Source of the DNA: Pagrus major
Lineage: Eukaryota; Chordata; Actinopteri; Spariformes; Sparidae
Direction of reading: 5' to 3'
DNA: 64,000 nucleotides
Assembly (NCBI RefSeq): GCF_040436345.1
Contig: NC_133221.1
Span: 26,179,008 to 26,243,007 of the forward strand
In this document: one piece after another, positions 12,422 to 24,780 of the stretch
Position numbering within the stretch: the stretch's first letter is position 1
Layout: each line of letters begins with the position of its first letter
Made by a program: the position numbers and the translations under genes
Notes under the pieces: model-generated
The model's input: only the letters and a program-made list of their open reading frames with translations
What the model was told of the DNA's origin: nothing
Database searches by the model: none

Positions 12422-15400
12422 AACCATCGTTGTGGACCTCCACATCTCTCTGTCTGCCTCTCTGTAAGTACCTCATCAATTTCATTTACTTTGCAAAGTT
12501 ATCTATAGTAACCCAATGAAAACAGACCTCCAGTAGGGGGCTTCCCGATTGTTGTCTACATGATTCTGTCTAAATTGATCTAATATATGAAACGTAATAG
12601 CGAGAGCATCCATTCTTTTTGCAACAGGAAGCTAAGACTTTAGCCTCCAACAAATCACGTTATGCGCATTTGATGATGTCATAACGCTATGGGTTGTACG
12701 TTGCCAAACGTAGTGCCACTGAGTGGAGGCAGGGGAGCACAGAAGCAGGTTGATGCAGGTTGATGTGAGAAATAGTAGTCTTTAGCATTGTTACAGCACT
12801 ATTATAATCGATAGTTTTGATTTAAGATTTTTTTTAGTTGTGAGCATATTTAGCAAATGAAGATAGTAAAGAAAATAAATATCAATGGAGGCACTGGAGG
12901 AATACTGTAGTTCTATTGCAGATGTAACTATCAAAACGTGTTCATATTCTGCTCATAAAAATGAGCATATCTCAAAAACTGAAATATTTACATAGTTCAA
13001 ATAAGTTGTATAAGTTGGATCAATATGTTTTTATTTATCTAAATGTAACGAAAAACCCTCTGATTTTTGATATTTTTATTCATTTATGACATAATTTCAA
13101 GACTTGTATCATTCACTATTGTTCATTTTTTGTACATAAACTTTAAGCTTAGGTTTTACAGATTTTGATATGAAGCATTTGAAGATGCAAGAAATTACAT
13201 AAAAATAAGCAAAAATACCAGTGTAAGCACTGGTGGACCATTTCTATTACATGAAAAAATCCTAGTTAATTACTAATAAATGCATTAATCTTAATAAATC
13301 AACAAAGAAGCCTAGTAAAGGTTTAACAATGACATAATAGGTGAGTTAGTTCAACTCAAGAGACTCAGGCTTTTCATTAATGTTCTAAAATGTATATAAA
13401 CTGTTAACAATTTTCTTCTAACTGCTTATTAATGTTTTATAATCTAACAATAAACATGTTTATGATGCTATTATTAGTGCCTATATATTCTTATTTATGT
13501 TATTAAGCATCTAACAAGGGCTCTTAAGGGCATTATTACCTATTAAGTAACACTTATTACAAAGACCTTAATGCATAGTGCCTCCCCTGTTTTGTTTGTG
13601 TTGTGCATGGGAATAGGGACGCACATGCAATAGACAGTCCCATTCATAAATGCGTGGCAGTAATATGCAAAGTTATGCTGCAGTGTGCCTGTAAAGTCCA
13701 GGAAGGAGATGACAGCAACCTAGTAAATGTGCTTGTGAACAATACAGGATTCAAGAAATACTTGCAAATGTTTTATATGGAAGAAAATGCACCAGACTCC
13801 ACTTGACTGATTGTTCCTCTAAAATCCGAACTCGAGGTGCTGTTAAAACTTTACAGTGACACAAGAGAGAGTTCAGTTTCTTCCAGAGAGTCAAATTCAT
13901 TTTGTACGTGTAATGTTCTCTTTTATTATGGTGGAAATTATAGAGTGGCCAGGAGCGGCTGAGCGCCCTTAAAAGAAAGCCTGAGCTCCCCTTAAAGCAA
14001 CAAAAGATTTAATTTAGGTTCAAATTATAATCAACCTCAATTTTCACAGGCTCATTCTTTCCTCTCTCAGAGTGATTAATAAAGCAGAGAGGGAAGCCAG
14101 CAGTGTTAAAGGGAGTGAGTCAGAGCGTTGGTTCGGGGTCATCAGTACAAGATATACACTGAACAGTGTTGTAATATACTCAAATTATAGCACTCACCAA
14201 TATTGATTAGAGTTGTTCTGTATGTCTTTCATGGTGAAAACTTTCAAGTTAAACCTCTTCTAATATATTTGAACTCTCACATTTAATGTATGTGTAAGTT
14301 ACTGTAGTATTCTGTATAATTCTAGCTTCTGTATGCCTTGATAGTGTTTTTCAGAGTAGTGTGGTTGGAAGTCAGGGCAGGTTATCATTTCAGTTGGTCG
14401 TTGCATGTTTTGCCTTTCACCTACATGATAACTATCTCTGGGCCTCTGAAAAGGCTTTGCTTGTCACTTTGTGTGGGTTGTAACTGCTTCAGTTGAGCAT
14501 TTGGATAATGTTTTCAGATATTTTTAATTACAAATATTGTACATCCCTATATAGATGTGAAGACTTATTTTACTGTTATTTCACTTTGTGACTGTTAGCT
14601 CTCTCAGAGATGTTGTAAAGCATGACATACAAATCGTCCACACCTATATCAACTTAATGCAGACTTACCAGTATTGCTAGATCATTTTTTGATCAGAAAT
14701 AACAAAGATACAGTATTTGTGCTGCACAAATGAACTCCTTGATATAAAAAGGTGCAAATGTATGATAAGGCTGCGTCTCGACCCAAACCACCAACCTAAA
14801 GTGTCGGTATTTGACAACCTGGGAATGGGACTCAGAAATCCACAGTCCCTCCCAGAATGGCTTTAAAAAGTTTGCCTATATAGTGTTGCGTCAATTTTCA
14901 TTTTTCCTACTGACATTTCTGTTTCTCCCTGCCAGTATGTGGCATACTGTAATGTATTTTTTAATTGGCCATATGTGAGCAGATTTTAACGTGATGTGTT
15001 GGTAGCCTGTGAACGATGTGCACATTCAAATAATTGTTTCAGTGACTCTCTCCGCTCTGCTAACAGAGAGCAACAGTAGCTAACGTTAGTTTAGAAGTGG
15101 AATCCGCTAACATAAACTAACAACTTTCAGCACAACACAGACGTTCAGCAGAGCCACTTTGATATACCCAGGTGGCCAGCCCAAATAAAGTCTATGTGTG
15201 GGAGAAACTGTAAAGGCAATAAAGGTTGTTGAAAATCAGTCGGATCAAAGCACTTCTAATCATTGAACAAAGCTAATTTCAAATCCAAACACACGGACAT
15301 GCTGCTGTGTGTGACCCATCCCTCCCTGTCTACATCCTGAGAAATCGCTGCTTTTAGCTCCATATCATGAATTACATCAGATCCCAGAGGCCATGATTTA

Positions 15401-15456
15401 AAGTGACACCAGACATTAACTCCACTTGTCTGCTTGTCTGTTCGTGTTTGCTTCAG
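12422..15456 (+). other. 3' UTR start and probable 3' UTR intron of the phosphatase gene
   Basis: After the stop at 12419-12421 a strong donor (tct|gtaagta) occurs at 12464. The next good acceptor is a long pyrimidine tract ending cttcag at 15456. The stretch between is AT-rich and non-coding. It includes an AT-rich repeat-like area at about 13250-13565 (gtaacacttattac at the right end, related in style to the foldback at 9832). No other gene was seen. Confidence 0.5.
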
Positions 15457-17089
15457 TTTCAGCGGAGGTGTCGCTACGTCAGCGCCTGAAAAGCCCTCGG
15501 GGGAGGAGGGAGCGTGTCGCTCCGACTACACCCCACATCGGTGGACCCTGTCTGGGCTAAAGGTGGCGAGCTGACCCCTCTCCTGCTGCAGTCCTGCTGG
15601 ACCTCTCTGTCTGGAGTCAAACCTTACCCTCCATTAAGAGGACGACTCTACAGCATAGCGCTCTCACTCAGGACCCTTGTCTTCCTACCTTTCTCCCCCC
15701 ACCCCTCCAGCCTCTCCCTCTCTTACCCAGCACAAGTGCCTTGTCACAGGATGCGTCTGTAATCTAGCCTCCCTAAACTTGCTGTTACATCTCTACTGTT
15801 GCTACTATTCCAAATCTTAGAAACCCGAGTTGACATGAGAAACAACCACTTTTTCCTCAGGGTGGTGGGTGTTGAACATGGAGTGTGACCCCGGCCTGAA
15901 CTCAACAAAACTGTAAGGGACCCAAGAAGAGGTCAAAGCTAAGCTGTTTGTCCGCTCTCTTCACTATCCCTCTTTCTCTGTCTTTGCTGGCTGTCATTTG
16001 GACTCAGACATCAGACTGTTTTCGTGACGTTCTGTCTCTCCAGCTGTGGTGGTTATTAATGTGGACGCTGAGTGATAGCCAGGGCAGTTACATAACTTGC
16101 TACAGCACCCTGAGGCACAGGGAAGGCAAGCAAGGCCTCTTCTACAACAAAATTTGACATATTCATTTCGGGTGCAAATAGTGGTTTAATTTGAGTTCAA
16201 ATGCAATCTGTCCCTTTATTCAGCTTGTTTTTGATTATTTCTTGGTGTTATTGTTGATACTGTTGGTATAATGGTTGTGTAACATATGAGATGTTGATTT
16301 TTTAAATATATATACATATATATTTATAAAGGAGCATTATTATAAGAAGAAATCATGTTCAAGCACAATTATCTAAGCAGCATCCCCAGCACTAATTTTG
16401 ATTAAACGATGAATAGTAAGTGTAGTTACACAGAAGATGGGTGGGAGAGTATTCCTGAATGGGTGGTTGAAGTGGAGCTTGGCAAACCGCCGTGTCTCAG
16501 CTTCATTTGACTGGCTGTCCTCATTAATCAGCAGGTCTGACGCGGTTCAACATCTGTCGGCGGAGATCGTCACAAGGAGACAAGGGAAAGGGGGGCGATT
16601 ACAGTGGGCCAGATGGCCATCTGCCCGAGATTGAAGAATAGATTTGTCTCCAAAAAGTAATTTAGAAGATGGCCATAATCCAGGCTTGATGATAGCGGGC
16701 TGAGTAAGCCGGTGTCATTGATGTGATAAGGAAGACGGTGGTGCTGCGGAGCACCGAGCCCTCTGCACTGTCTGGCAGATTGTTCGCTATTTTTAGCCTC
16801 CAGGATCAGCACCAAAATATCCTCCTCAAATACAAGCGCAGAAAGGTTGGCGAAATCTGATCTTGCTCGTTTTAAATGCAAAGAATTAATGGTTAAACCT
16901 CAAAAACAAAGATGATGAAGTGTGTGTAGTCTACCTTTGATTTGATTTCAAGCCAACAAATAAACCATGAAAGAGCGGCACTTGGTGTTCGTGCTCCGAC
17001 CATTCCTCTTTCTCCACAGACAGAAGTATACGACTTAAAGTAACATCTCCACTCACAGGCTGGACTGTTCTTGTTTTCTTCAGTCATAA

Positions 17090-17490
17090 ATTGGCCAGTT
17101 TCCTCTTACCTGTAGTGATTTTTATCTGTCTAGATTGTTATTTTAGATATCTGGCTGAAAGATGTCTGCCCTGTCTTGAATATAACTCTGCTTGCTGCTG
17201 CTCAAAGCGCTACAATAAAACTCAACACGGACTGTCTCTTTCCAGAAATCATGACCCCGTTTACCCAAGATAATCCACAGACCTTGCTGTTAGTGGTTTC
17301 ATGTAGGAACTACTTTCTTTCTGTGTCACCACACCAAAGGAAGTGTGCATCAACTCATGGACAAGAGGTTAGCAAAGCCAGCTAATGGCTAACTCAACAA
17401 CTAAAATCAAATCAATCTAGATAGATGATTAGCACTACAAGTAAGAAGAAAGATATGTATTTTTAATTTTAAGGTGAACTGTCCCTTTAA
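17090..17490. repeat. MITE-like repeat, copy 1 (related to 63590-63881)
   Basis: It shares the segment gatatctggctgaaagatgtctgcc, tcttgaatataa, and the right terminus ggtgaactgtccctttaa with the stretch near 63650-63880. The right end closes on TTAA at 17487-17490. The left end is not clear. Confidence 0.45.
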
Positions 17491-17775
17491 ATTACAGCTC
17501 AGTCTCATCAAAATGGATAGTCACTACACAAAGATAAACTGTAATTTGATGCTGTTGACCTTGTGGGGAGTATGAAAATAAAGTAAGATTATGACCTGCA
17601 GCAGCCATATCATCCTGTCTCAACCACCCGAGTTCTGTCTTTTAAGGCTTACCAGTCATTTCATTAAGGTCTCAGTACATCTGTTCAAGCTTTAAAGCTT
17701 TGTCTGTCTCGTGATTCCGGTTTCAGAGTTTTCCCAGAGAGAATAAATTGTTGCCAAGGTATTTTAATGGTTGTG

Positions 17776-17781
17776 AATAAA
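17776..17781 (+). terminator. Possible internal poly(A) signal (AATAAA)
   Basis: An exact AATAAA lies in the presumed 3' UTR and could give a shorter transcript. It is a single hexamer with no further support. Confidence 0.2.
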
Positions 17782-18634
17782 AGCTATGTTTTATGAAAGG
17801 CAACAAAAATGCCTCACCACTCGATGTACTTCAGTTGAATATGAATGTTTGAATCCTTCTGGGTTTTTCCTTTTGTTCTCTTCCCGTCTGAACTGTGATC
17901 TGTGTCCAATGAATGACAAACGACTTCTGTGGTTTTGTTTCTGTGTTTCTGAACTATCTTTTGCGCTGTGGATAATTTAGATTCTTTTTTTTATTATTAT
18001 TGTATTTTACTTTGCCTCTATGGGTCAGAATTTTTTTATGACATGGTGAAACATCAATACTTGAAAGTGTGAAACTGCTGAATCTTTGGCCTCAGGCTGT
18101 GTGTGGATGTCCATTGGCTGTGGTAGTGCACTAGATTTTTGCCATCAGTGTTGTTTTTTTTTTGGTTTTTTTTCTTGTTGTTGTTGTTGTTTCATTTCGC
18201 TGATACATTTAAAATTGTATTTCTAATTGATTGTTTTATCCACTCTTGCATTTTGTATTGTGTCTGGACTATTATTATTACTATTATTATTATTGTTATT
18301 GGTGTCATTTCACCATCGATAAGTAACACTTGGCTCTGAGCTGAACCAGTGTACACGGAGGTATGCAGTAGTAACACGGTATTTTCTTTCTGCTTGTCCT
18401 CTCAATTTTTACTTGAACATGATGTCTTTTTGTTTTGATTCCTCGTTCCTCAGATGCTCACAGTATGCCTGAAGTGAGTAGTGGTGTACTGAGTGCTCCC
18501 ATGTTGTTCAATGGAGGCTTTTCCTCTTCTTGCACTGGCTCTGCCCAGATGCCTTTTTTTTGCTTTATAGGCTACAACTGCTGATGCAATGAGCTGCCAG
18601 AAATGGCAACAAAATGATTATTATCAAATAGTTT

Positions 18635-18640
18635 AATAAA
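18635..18640 (+). terminator. Likely poly(A) signal of the phosphatase gene
   Basis: An exact AATAAA in gtttaataaaaatc is followed 40-70 bases later by a T/GT-rich stretch (ttctgcttgtctctgttgtgag), the usual arrangement for vertebrate cleavage. It lies before the convergent ring-finger gene. Confidence 0.4.
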
Positions 18641-18655
18641 AATCTATGATGGCGC

Positions 18656-20006
18656 TATGTAAATTTACACATGAGTTCTGCTTGTCTCTGTTGTGAGTCT
18701 GTAGCAAGTTTTCTACTCTTTCTAGATGGGAAATCTCTTCCAATCCATGTTCGGAAAGGGTTCCTTGTAACTGTGTTACTCTCAAAGTGTAACAAGCGAG
18801 CTTTCTGTATCTTGGACTATTTTGCCTCCAGGTGCAGTCCTTGTAGTGGAGGAGCAGCAGAGAACACAGGACAGTGTGTTTTGTGAAGCACTGTTTGTGT
18901 TGGACCGCTCTGTTTGTCGCTTCAGTTGGTAAAGTGCTCCACTGCATGAATTGACTGAGAATTTGACTCAGTAAACACGAGTTAACTGAAATAAACACTG
19001 AAAAGCAAGGCAGGAAATGTTATCCAGGAAACACCAATTTCATCTGTAATGACAGATTATTTCATGGCTGAAGTGGCCAGTGGAAATTGTGTGTTATAAT
19101 ACATGATAAAACATTAAAAATGAGGGGAATGAGAATAATGACTTTAAGTGTTATGTTCAGCATTTAACACATGTGGGTTGAATAAAACAGTTTTATGTAG
19201 CTGCTATCCACAAGGAAAAAAGGCTGTTTATTCTGCTTAATTAGAGAGAAGGGAAAACACAGCAACAACTTTATAATAGGCTTATTTTTGAAGAGTTTAA
19301 ATACCCCAAAGCAAAAATTAACTAACAAGTAGCTTTTATTTAAATGTTTTACACATAATATTTTTGTGTTAGTTTAATTTTTTAAATTTTTATTCATTCC
19401 AAAAGCCATTTTGAAGACATGACTGAGCCTTTTTTGTTCTGTTTTCCGGATCTATTGGCTCACCGTGTTTACTGGCAGTTTCAGTGCTGCTTCAGGAAGT
19501 CGCACTTTTATCATGGCCACTCCTAAATGAGTGTTAAAAATTAATGTAGTCGTCTTATCAGCCGTGTGTCACAAGTGAGCTACTCGGAAAAAACCCCACA
19601 GCCTAACTTTTCCTTTATCTGACGCACCTGATCCAGGAATTATTAAAGGCAACTTCCTGTCAAGATGAAGGAGGGCCTTGCTTTTATTGTTATATGTTTA
19701 AGGTTCAGACAGGGAGGAAATGACCAACTGCGGTCAGTAAATGACTCGACTGTTTAGCAACTTGACCCTGAAACTGGTAAATCTTTTTAATTTGCACTCA
19801 AGCACGTCAGGATGTGTGTGTTGTGTGAGGGCAGTCACAGCTCCTGCTGTTCAGACAGATTAAACCACCACTTGATGCTGCAGTAAATTTAGTTTTTTAA
19901 GATGTCAAGAAAAACCACAATCAAATGATTATGAATCTAAGAAATGAGGCTGTCATGCACAAATAATGTTATTTCCCAGAAGAGATCTGAGCAGATATCT
20001 CACTTT
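18656..20006. other. Intergenic spacer between two convergent genes
   Basis: About 1.3 kb between the presumed 3' ends of the phosphatase and the RING finger gene. I see no exon, repeat family or RNA gene that I can support here. Confidence 0.5.
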
Positions 20007-20012
20007 TTTATT
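20007..20012 (-). terminator. Likely poly(A) signal of the rnf223-like gene
   Basis: TTTATT on the plus strand is AATAAA on the minus strand, about 790 bases after the stop codon of the ring-finger frame. No other support. Confidence 0.35.
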
Positions 20013-20796
20013 AAAGTTCTGTAAACATAGACATATCAAAACACACAAATCAAATGTACAACACATTAAGTTAAAGTTCTCAGTTGGCACATTGGGATTA
20101 CATTCATTTTCTTTTCTGACACACTTTTTGTTACGGTAAAAGTAACTATTTGTTGTTCTTAAGCCAACCACATATTTGCGAAGCAGTGTTTGGCTTGAAT
20201 GCTACTGCACACTTTACATCATAATCAACCCACTCATGTTCTCTGTTAAAAGACCGGACTTGTCCAAATAAGTCAACATATGCCAACAAAGCAGTTAGAC
20301 CAAAAAGTCTTTACTTATTTGAAACTACAAGTGTTGATTCAAGGGCAAAAAAATGTTTTGTGTCACTGAAGGTGATTTGAGGGCACGCGCCCCTCAGAGT
20401 TCAGTCTTTACAAGCTTGTTTGAACAGTTCATTAATGAGCTTCTGCTAATGTATAACTGTTGTAGAGTTAAAGGTGCCATGTGTAGAATTTTTATATGAT
20501 TATAATTTGAAAATTCAACACAATTCAAATGAGTCTGACGGCATATGACACAAAATTCCAGTGAAAATTGGTGCAGTCTGTGTTGGTTTCATCCTTTCAT
20601 CTCTGTCCTCTGGCGGGGTCCGCCACAACGTCTTTTAGGACTTGGAGATTTTAAGATCTGTGGCTCTGCTGCTGGTGAAAATCAGAGGTGTTGAGTGTAG
20701 TAATTTGCACTTACGAAAAGTGAAAATGATGTCAAATATTTACAGTATTACGAATGTTCCATATACAATATTATGTACAGTCCCAGTGTAGTCAGT

Positions 20797-21495
20797 CTAG
20801 AAGCGTGGTCTAAAAGTAGTGGTAGTAATAGTAGCAGCGGTGGCAGTGGGCTCAGGGTTTCCTCGCAAACAGCGCATGTTCCCGGTGCTGAACGCACACT
20901 GCAGTGGCCACAACACGACAACAACAAGCAGCACCATGAGCACGATAAAGAGCACCATCCTCTTCCAGTCTGCCAGCCGGTCCAGCAGGCCAATAGTCCG
21001 AGGCCGCGTCTGGATCGTGGCGTCCACTGCCTTGCTGGCCCCAATGTCAATGCAGATGCAGAAGGCCGTGGGACTGTCAGGGGCACCGTTGCCTTGCCTG
21101 GAGCCATTGTAGCACAGCTTCTGCCCTTCAATCCACACATCCTCCTCCTGCTGCTGGTCTCTGGGCAGCTTGCAGAGGATTTCGTGGCTAGTGGTCAGAG
21201 CCGGAGGTCCTTCCTCTGGTAGCGTGGTGGGGTGGCGGCAGAAGGGGCAAGAGAGGCGAGTGCTGCCGCCGTCCTGGTCAGCCAGCGACACGGCCATGAG
21301 GCGGGAGAGGCACTCCAGGCAGAAGGTGTGGGTGCACTCCAGCAGCTTGGGCGTTTTGAAGACATTGTCGTAGGTGTTGTAGCAGATGGAGCACTCTGGC
21401 TGGCTGACACTGACGACTGACACCTTCTTCTGCATCTCTCCAGTAATGTCCTGGGGGCCGACCTGTGTGTGCCAAATCTGCGGAGGCTGTTCCAT
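20797..21495 (-). CDS. rnf223: RNF223-like membrane-anchored RING finger protein (probable E3 ubiquitin ligase)
   Basis: An intact single-exon frame of 232 residues from ATG to stop. Residues 35-86 form a C3HC4 RING: Cys35, Cys38, Cys54, His56, Cys59, Cys62, Cys83, Cys86, the cross-brace zinc ligands that recruit an E2 enzyme. Residues about 180-196 (LFIVLMVLLVVVVLWPL) form one hydrophobic membrane segment, so the RING should face the cytosol of an internal or surface membrane as a tail-anchored protein. The N-terminal IWHT motif, the DN.FKTPK.L.C.H.FCLECL spacing and the Cys-rich juxtamembrane tail point to RNF223 rather than RNF183, RNF186, RNF152 or RNF182, which share the architecture. 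A good acceptor (cattctcttttaag) on the minus strand just upstream at 21596 suggests a 5' UTR intron. Substrates cannot be read from sequence. Confidence 0.78.
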   Translation of the reverse strand: MEQPPQIWHTQVGPQDITGEMQKKVSVVSVSQPECSICYNTYDNVFKTPKLLECTHTFCLECLSRLMAVSLADQDGGSTRLSCPFCRHPTTLPEEGPPALTTSHEILCKLPRDQQQEEDVWIEGQKLCYNGSRQGNGAPDSPTAFCICIDIGASKAVDATIQTRPRTIGLLDRLADWKRMVLFIVLMVLLVVVVLWPLQCAFSTGNMRCLRGNPEPTATAATITTTTFRPRF

Positions 21496-21595
21496 CTTCA
21501 GAAATATGAGCCTTGCCTCTCCTTTGTCAAGTCTCCCCTAGACTCTCCGGCCTTTTCTTTCCTCTTCTTCGTCTGTCTTTAACTTCTGGAGTATC
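21496..21595 (-). other. 5' UTR part of the rnf223-like coding exon
   Basis: Between the ATG at 21495 and an acceptor-like ttctcttttaag on the minus strand ending at 21596 lie about 100 bases with no upstream in-frame ATG. This fits a coding exon preceded by at least one non-coding exon farther right. Confidence 0.45.
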
Positions 21596-21599
21596 TTAA

Positions 21600-24500
21600 A
21601 AGAGAATGAATAAAAAGTAGAGATTAGTTTTATATTTCAGTTGGTATCTTAAAAGCAGGTGCAAACAGTCATAACCCCGACAGGATATACGGAGCACACG
21701 TAATATCACAAAGCTGACAGGATTTCGTCAGTCAATGAGTAATTCAATCACTGAATGTGATGCAAAAAAATGTGTCAAATGAGTTGAGTATTACTGTTGA
21801 TTTACTAAAGCAACAGCAACCAGCACAAACAAATGAGTCAGTTCAGTGATGTGCCAGGCAGAAATGGAACGGACAACGTCCACCCCTGTATTAGTGTGGG
21901 TGTTGTTCGGCAGGTGGACTGAGTGTTATTTATATTGACACAGTGTTCTTAAGGGAACACTGTGAAAGATTTCCAAATCATGAAGCAAATTTTAATCCTA
22001 GGCTCAGGCCCAAGCAATATTCAAGTAAATTAATAATCTCTATTGACCAAAAACAGGAGCCTCTGTTGATGTAGTTTGGTGTTGTAATGCCTGACCAGTG
22101 GATGACTCAGTGTCCCCGTCATGAACGAGCACCATTTGCTGAGCGTCACACGACAAATAAAAGACGGAGACGTTGTAAAAGTGAAACATGGTGACAGTGG
22201 GTTGTTTCTGGCTGCCTGTGGCCTGGGCACAGAGTTGATTAAACGTTATTGTCCTCACAGTCTCAGGGAACATAGTGTAACTAATGATAAAAGACACATT
22301 GTCTAGCATGTGTCGCTGCACTCTTTGGGGCTCATCTGCTTTATCCTCACATATTTTATATCAATGTAGTTGGAGAAAATAAAGAATTGGTTACCTAATC
22401 AAGGAGTAAACAGGCAATATTTGCTATATTTCCTCTTAAATAGTGTAGCCTAAGTGTTATCTTGCCAGCTATTTTGAGCTATTGACATTCTCAGCTCTGC
22501 TAGCTTTTAACCCTTGAACAGCCCGCTGGAGACAGAATGGAAGAATGAAGAATGGAAAACATTCAAAAAATTAACTAAACTTGTCGACAGAATGTGAAGA
22601 AACAACAGTTGTGTGTTGTGTTGAAGCGATATCTACTGATATTAGCATGCTAACCAGCTAGCCCTACTGCTACCTAGCATCCCGTGGGCCAAACAGTGGC
22701 TAAACATCAGTGACTGACAGCATTTCTCCAGAGTTGATCTGCAGTGGAACTAACAAGTTCTGGTTCTAATACCAGAATATTTTAAGTATCTAATCTTTGT
22801 AGTTTAAATAAGATCTTATCTGTAACTGCATGGAGCTGCATACAACAGCTGGCTTGTGCTGTATTCAAAAGACTTTGGTATTTAAAAGTTTGCGTGAAAC
22901 GCTAGGCAGCGTAGCATGCCAACGTGCAGTACACCAGCTAGTAGGCTACATGGTGTGCTTGGGCCCTTCTTGTACCATGCAACTGATAAAGGATTATTTT
23001 GGGTCATCAGGCTGCCTTGTTCATGGGATTTTTTGAGCACATTGGGTTCAAATCTGTATATCACAAAGCTAATAGAAGCTAAAAGACCAGGTTTTGGATC
23101 ACTGTCTATTACCCGGACCAGGTTTGGATAGTGTAAAGTCTGCAGGACGATGTGCTCTGAAGACCAAACCGCTGCTCTCTTTTGAGTCTGATCTCACTCT
23201 CGTATTTTTTAGGATGATAAGAATATTAATGCTAATGGCCTGCCTGCTGCTGTTGTGGGTTAGGTATTAAAGGCCCCTGATGTGAAGGAGACAGTGTGTG
23301 TTCAGGATGAAGGATGGCCAGAGCGCAGGTGTTCTCCTCTCCGTGCCCTCGGGGCTGGTCCTGCCCCAGTACTGCCCCATCTACACAAAGTCCCCGCTTG
23401 TTCTCCGTCTAATCTCTCCATCTACCCTTGAAATTCCTGCACCGCCAACTCTCGCTCTCCGTCTCCACTGAATTCAAGACGTGCTTTAGTGGGATGAGGA
23501 CACATTTTTGAGTATAATTACACGTGTCTTATCAGTTTAAAGCCCTCCCTAATCACTGATCAAGACTCGGTTTCTCTATTGCTCAAATTGGAATTCTGGT
23601 ATCGGGTGTGGTCATTTGCTGGAGACTCAAAGGTAATATTTAACTCGCCATGACGGACTGTTTTTGTTTTTTTTACCAACCCCACCTTGACAAGAAAAAT
23701 ACCTGTGTCCAGGGACAAAGCTTACTAAAAACATCTCAGATTTAAAAAAGGCTAGACAAATGGACGCAAAATCTATAAATATTCAGAATAATAACCATAA
23801 AATAGGTGTCAATTCAAATGTAATCCTTCACCTCTCACTGTACTTGAGAACTGGATGGTCAATTTATTCAAATCATGTCATTTGTATCCGAACAGGCAGG
23901 ATTGAACCACAGCCGGCAGCAGCTAACATTGCCTTTTGCTCTCTTCTACTGCTCTGTTATCATCTTTGTCTACTGACATATTGGTAATATTGGCTCAGCT
24001 ACTATTTACACAAAGTGTTCATTCACACACATAAAGGTTCATATTAAGTTAATCAGTATATGCTTCACATCATTCCCCGGCTGTAGAGATCAAGCTGAAG
24101 GTCTTTAAAAGGAGAAACCGTTTCTGAAGCCTCAGGCTGTGTTACCTGTGGAACAGGCACTAAGTAAATAGCAACCAACTGAAAACTGAACAACGACACA
24201 GGCTCGCATTGTCAAAAGCCAACGAGGTGAAAGCAGTTTTGGCGGAGGCCTCAGGCTGCGCTTTGATGTTCTCCTGATTATTCCTTGAACGATCGACAAT
24301 AAAACACCAGGTTGTACAGTTTTAATAAAATCATCAAGCTAGAATACATTTACAGCAACTTTGTATGACCTTTGTTTCACGGTGTAACGATAAAAGCAAC
24401 GAGATTATATTTGAACTGGCTCAGGTCTAACAAATCACACGCCTGATGTAACCTCTCCTGTGTGACGTCTAAATGTGGCCCCGAGCAGATCTCTGTTTCT

Positions 24501-24780
24501 TGTGATGTTCAACACGTTGAGCTTCTCTCTTTGTTAAAGGCTCACAGTTTTTTTTTTCTATCAGCTGGTTGGGAACGCAATGAGTACATCACAGCTCTCT
24601 ATCTAAATTCCTGCCTATCTTATTTGCAAATGCCAAAATATGCTGTTTACATCATAACCTGACCCTGTGACAGTGTTTCACACATTCCAGACAGAATTGA
24701 GTGTGAAGTGGGAGGACATTATTGTGTGTCCTTGTTATCTGGTGTAGACTGAATTTGGTTACAGATCTAGTTCCCGACTC
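21600..24780. other. Upstream region of rnf223-like gene; no gene seen
   Basis: Non-coding sequence. A degenerate repeat relic at about 22555-22690 (cagaatgtgaagaaacaac, then gcatgctaaccagctagcc) matches the inside of the element at 24781-25159. A GC-richer island at 23300-23470 contains a 54-codon frame (23307-23471) of unknown meaning. Otherwise I see nothing I can name. Confidence 0.4.

Larger units (their letters stand above)
15457..18655 (+). other. Probable terminal 3' UTR exon of the phosphatase gene
   Basis: The stretch opens after the acceptor at 15456 with unusually GC-rich sequence and holds no convincing coding frame. It ends at an AATAAA signal. A part at about 16437-16880 has balanced, non-repetitive composition reminiscent of conserved non-coding DNA. 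A transposon-like segment occupies about 17090-17490. The assignment as UTR rests on splice signals and on the poly(A) signal, not on transcript evidence. Confidence 0.45.

Noticed and set aside
15514..15762. An 82-residue Ser/Leu/Pro-rich plus-strand frame
   Set aside because: It has no homology I recognise and lies at the GC-rich start of the presumed 3' UTR exon; composition explains the open frame.
20748..21222. Frames overlapping the ring-finger gene on both strands (up to 149 residues)
   Set aside because: They are shadows of the GC-rich rnf223-like coding exon and show no domain.
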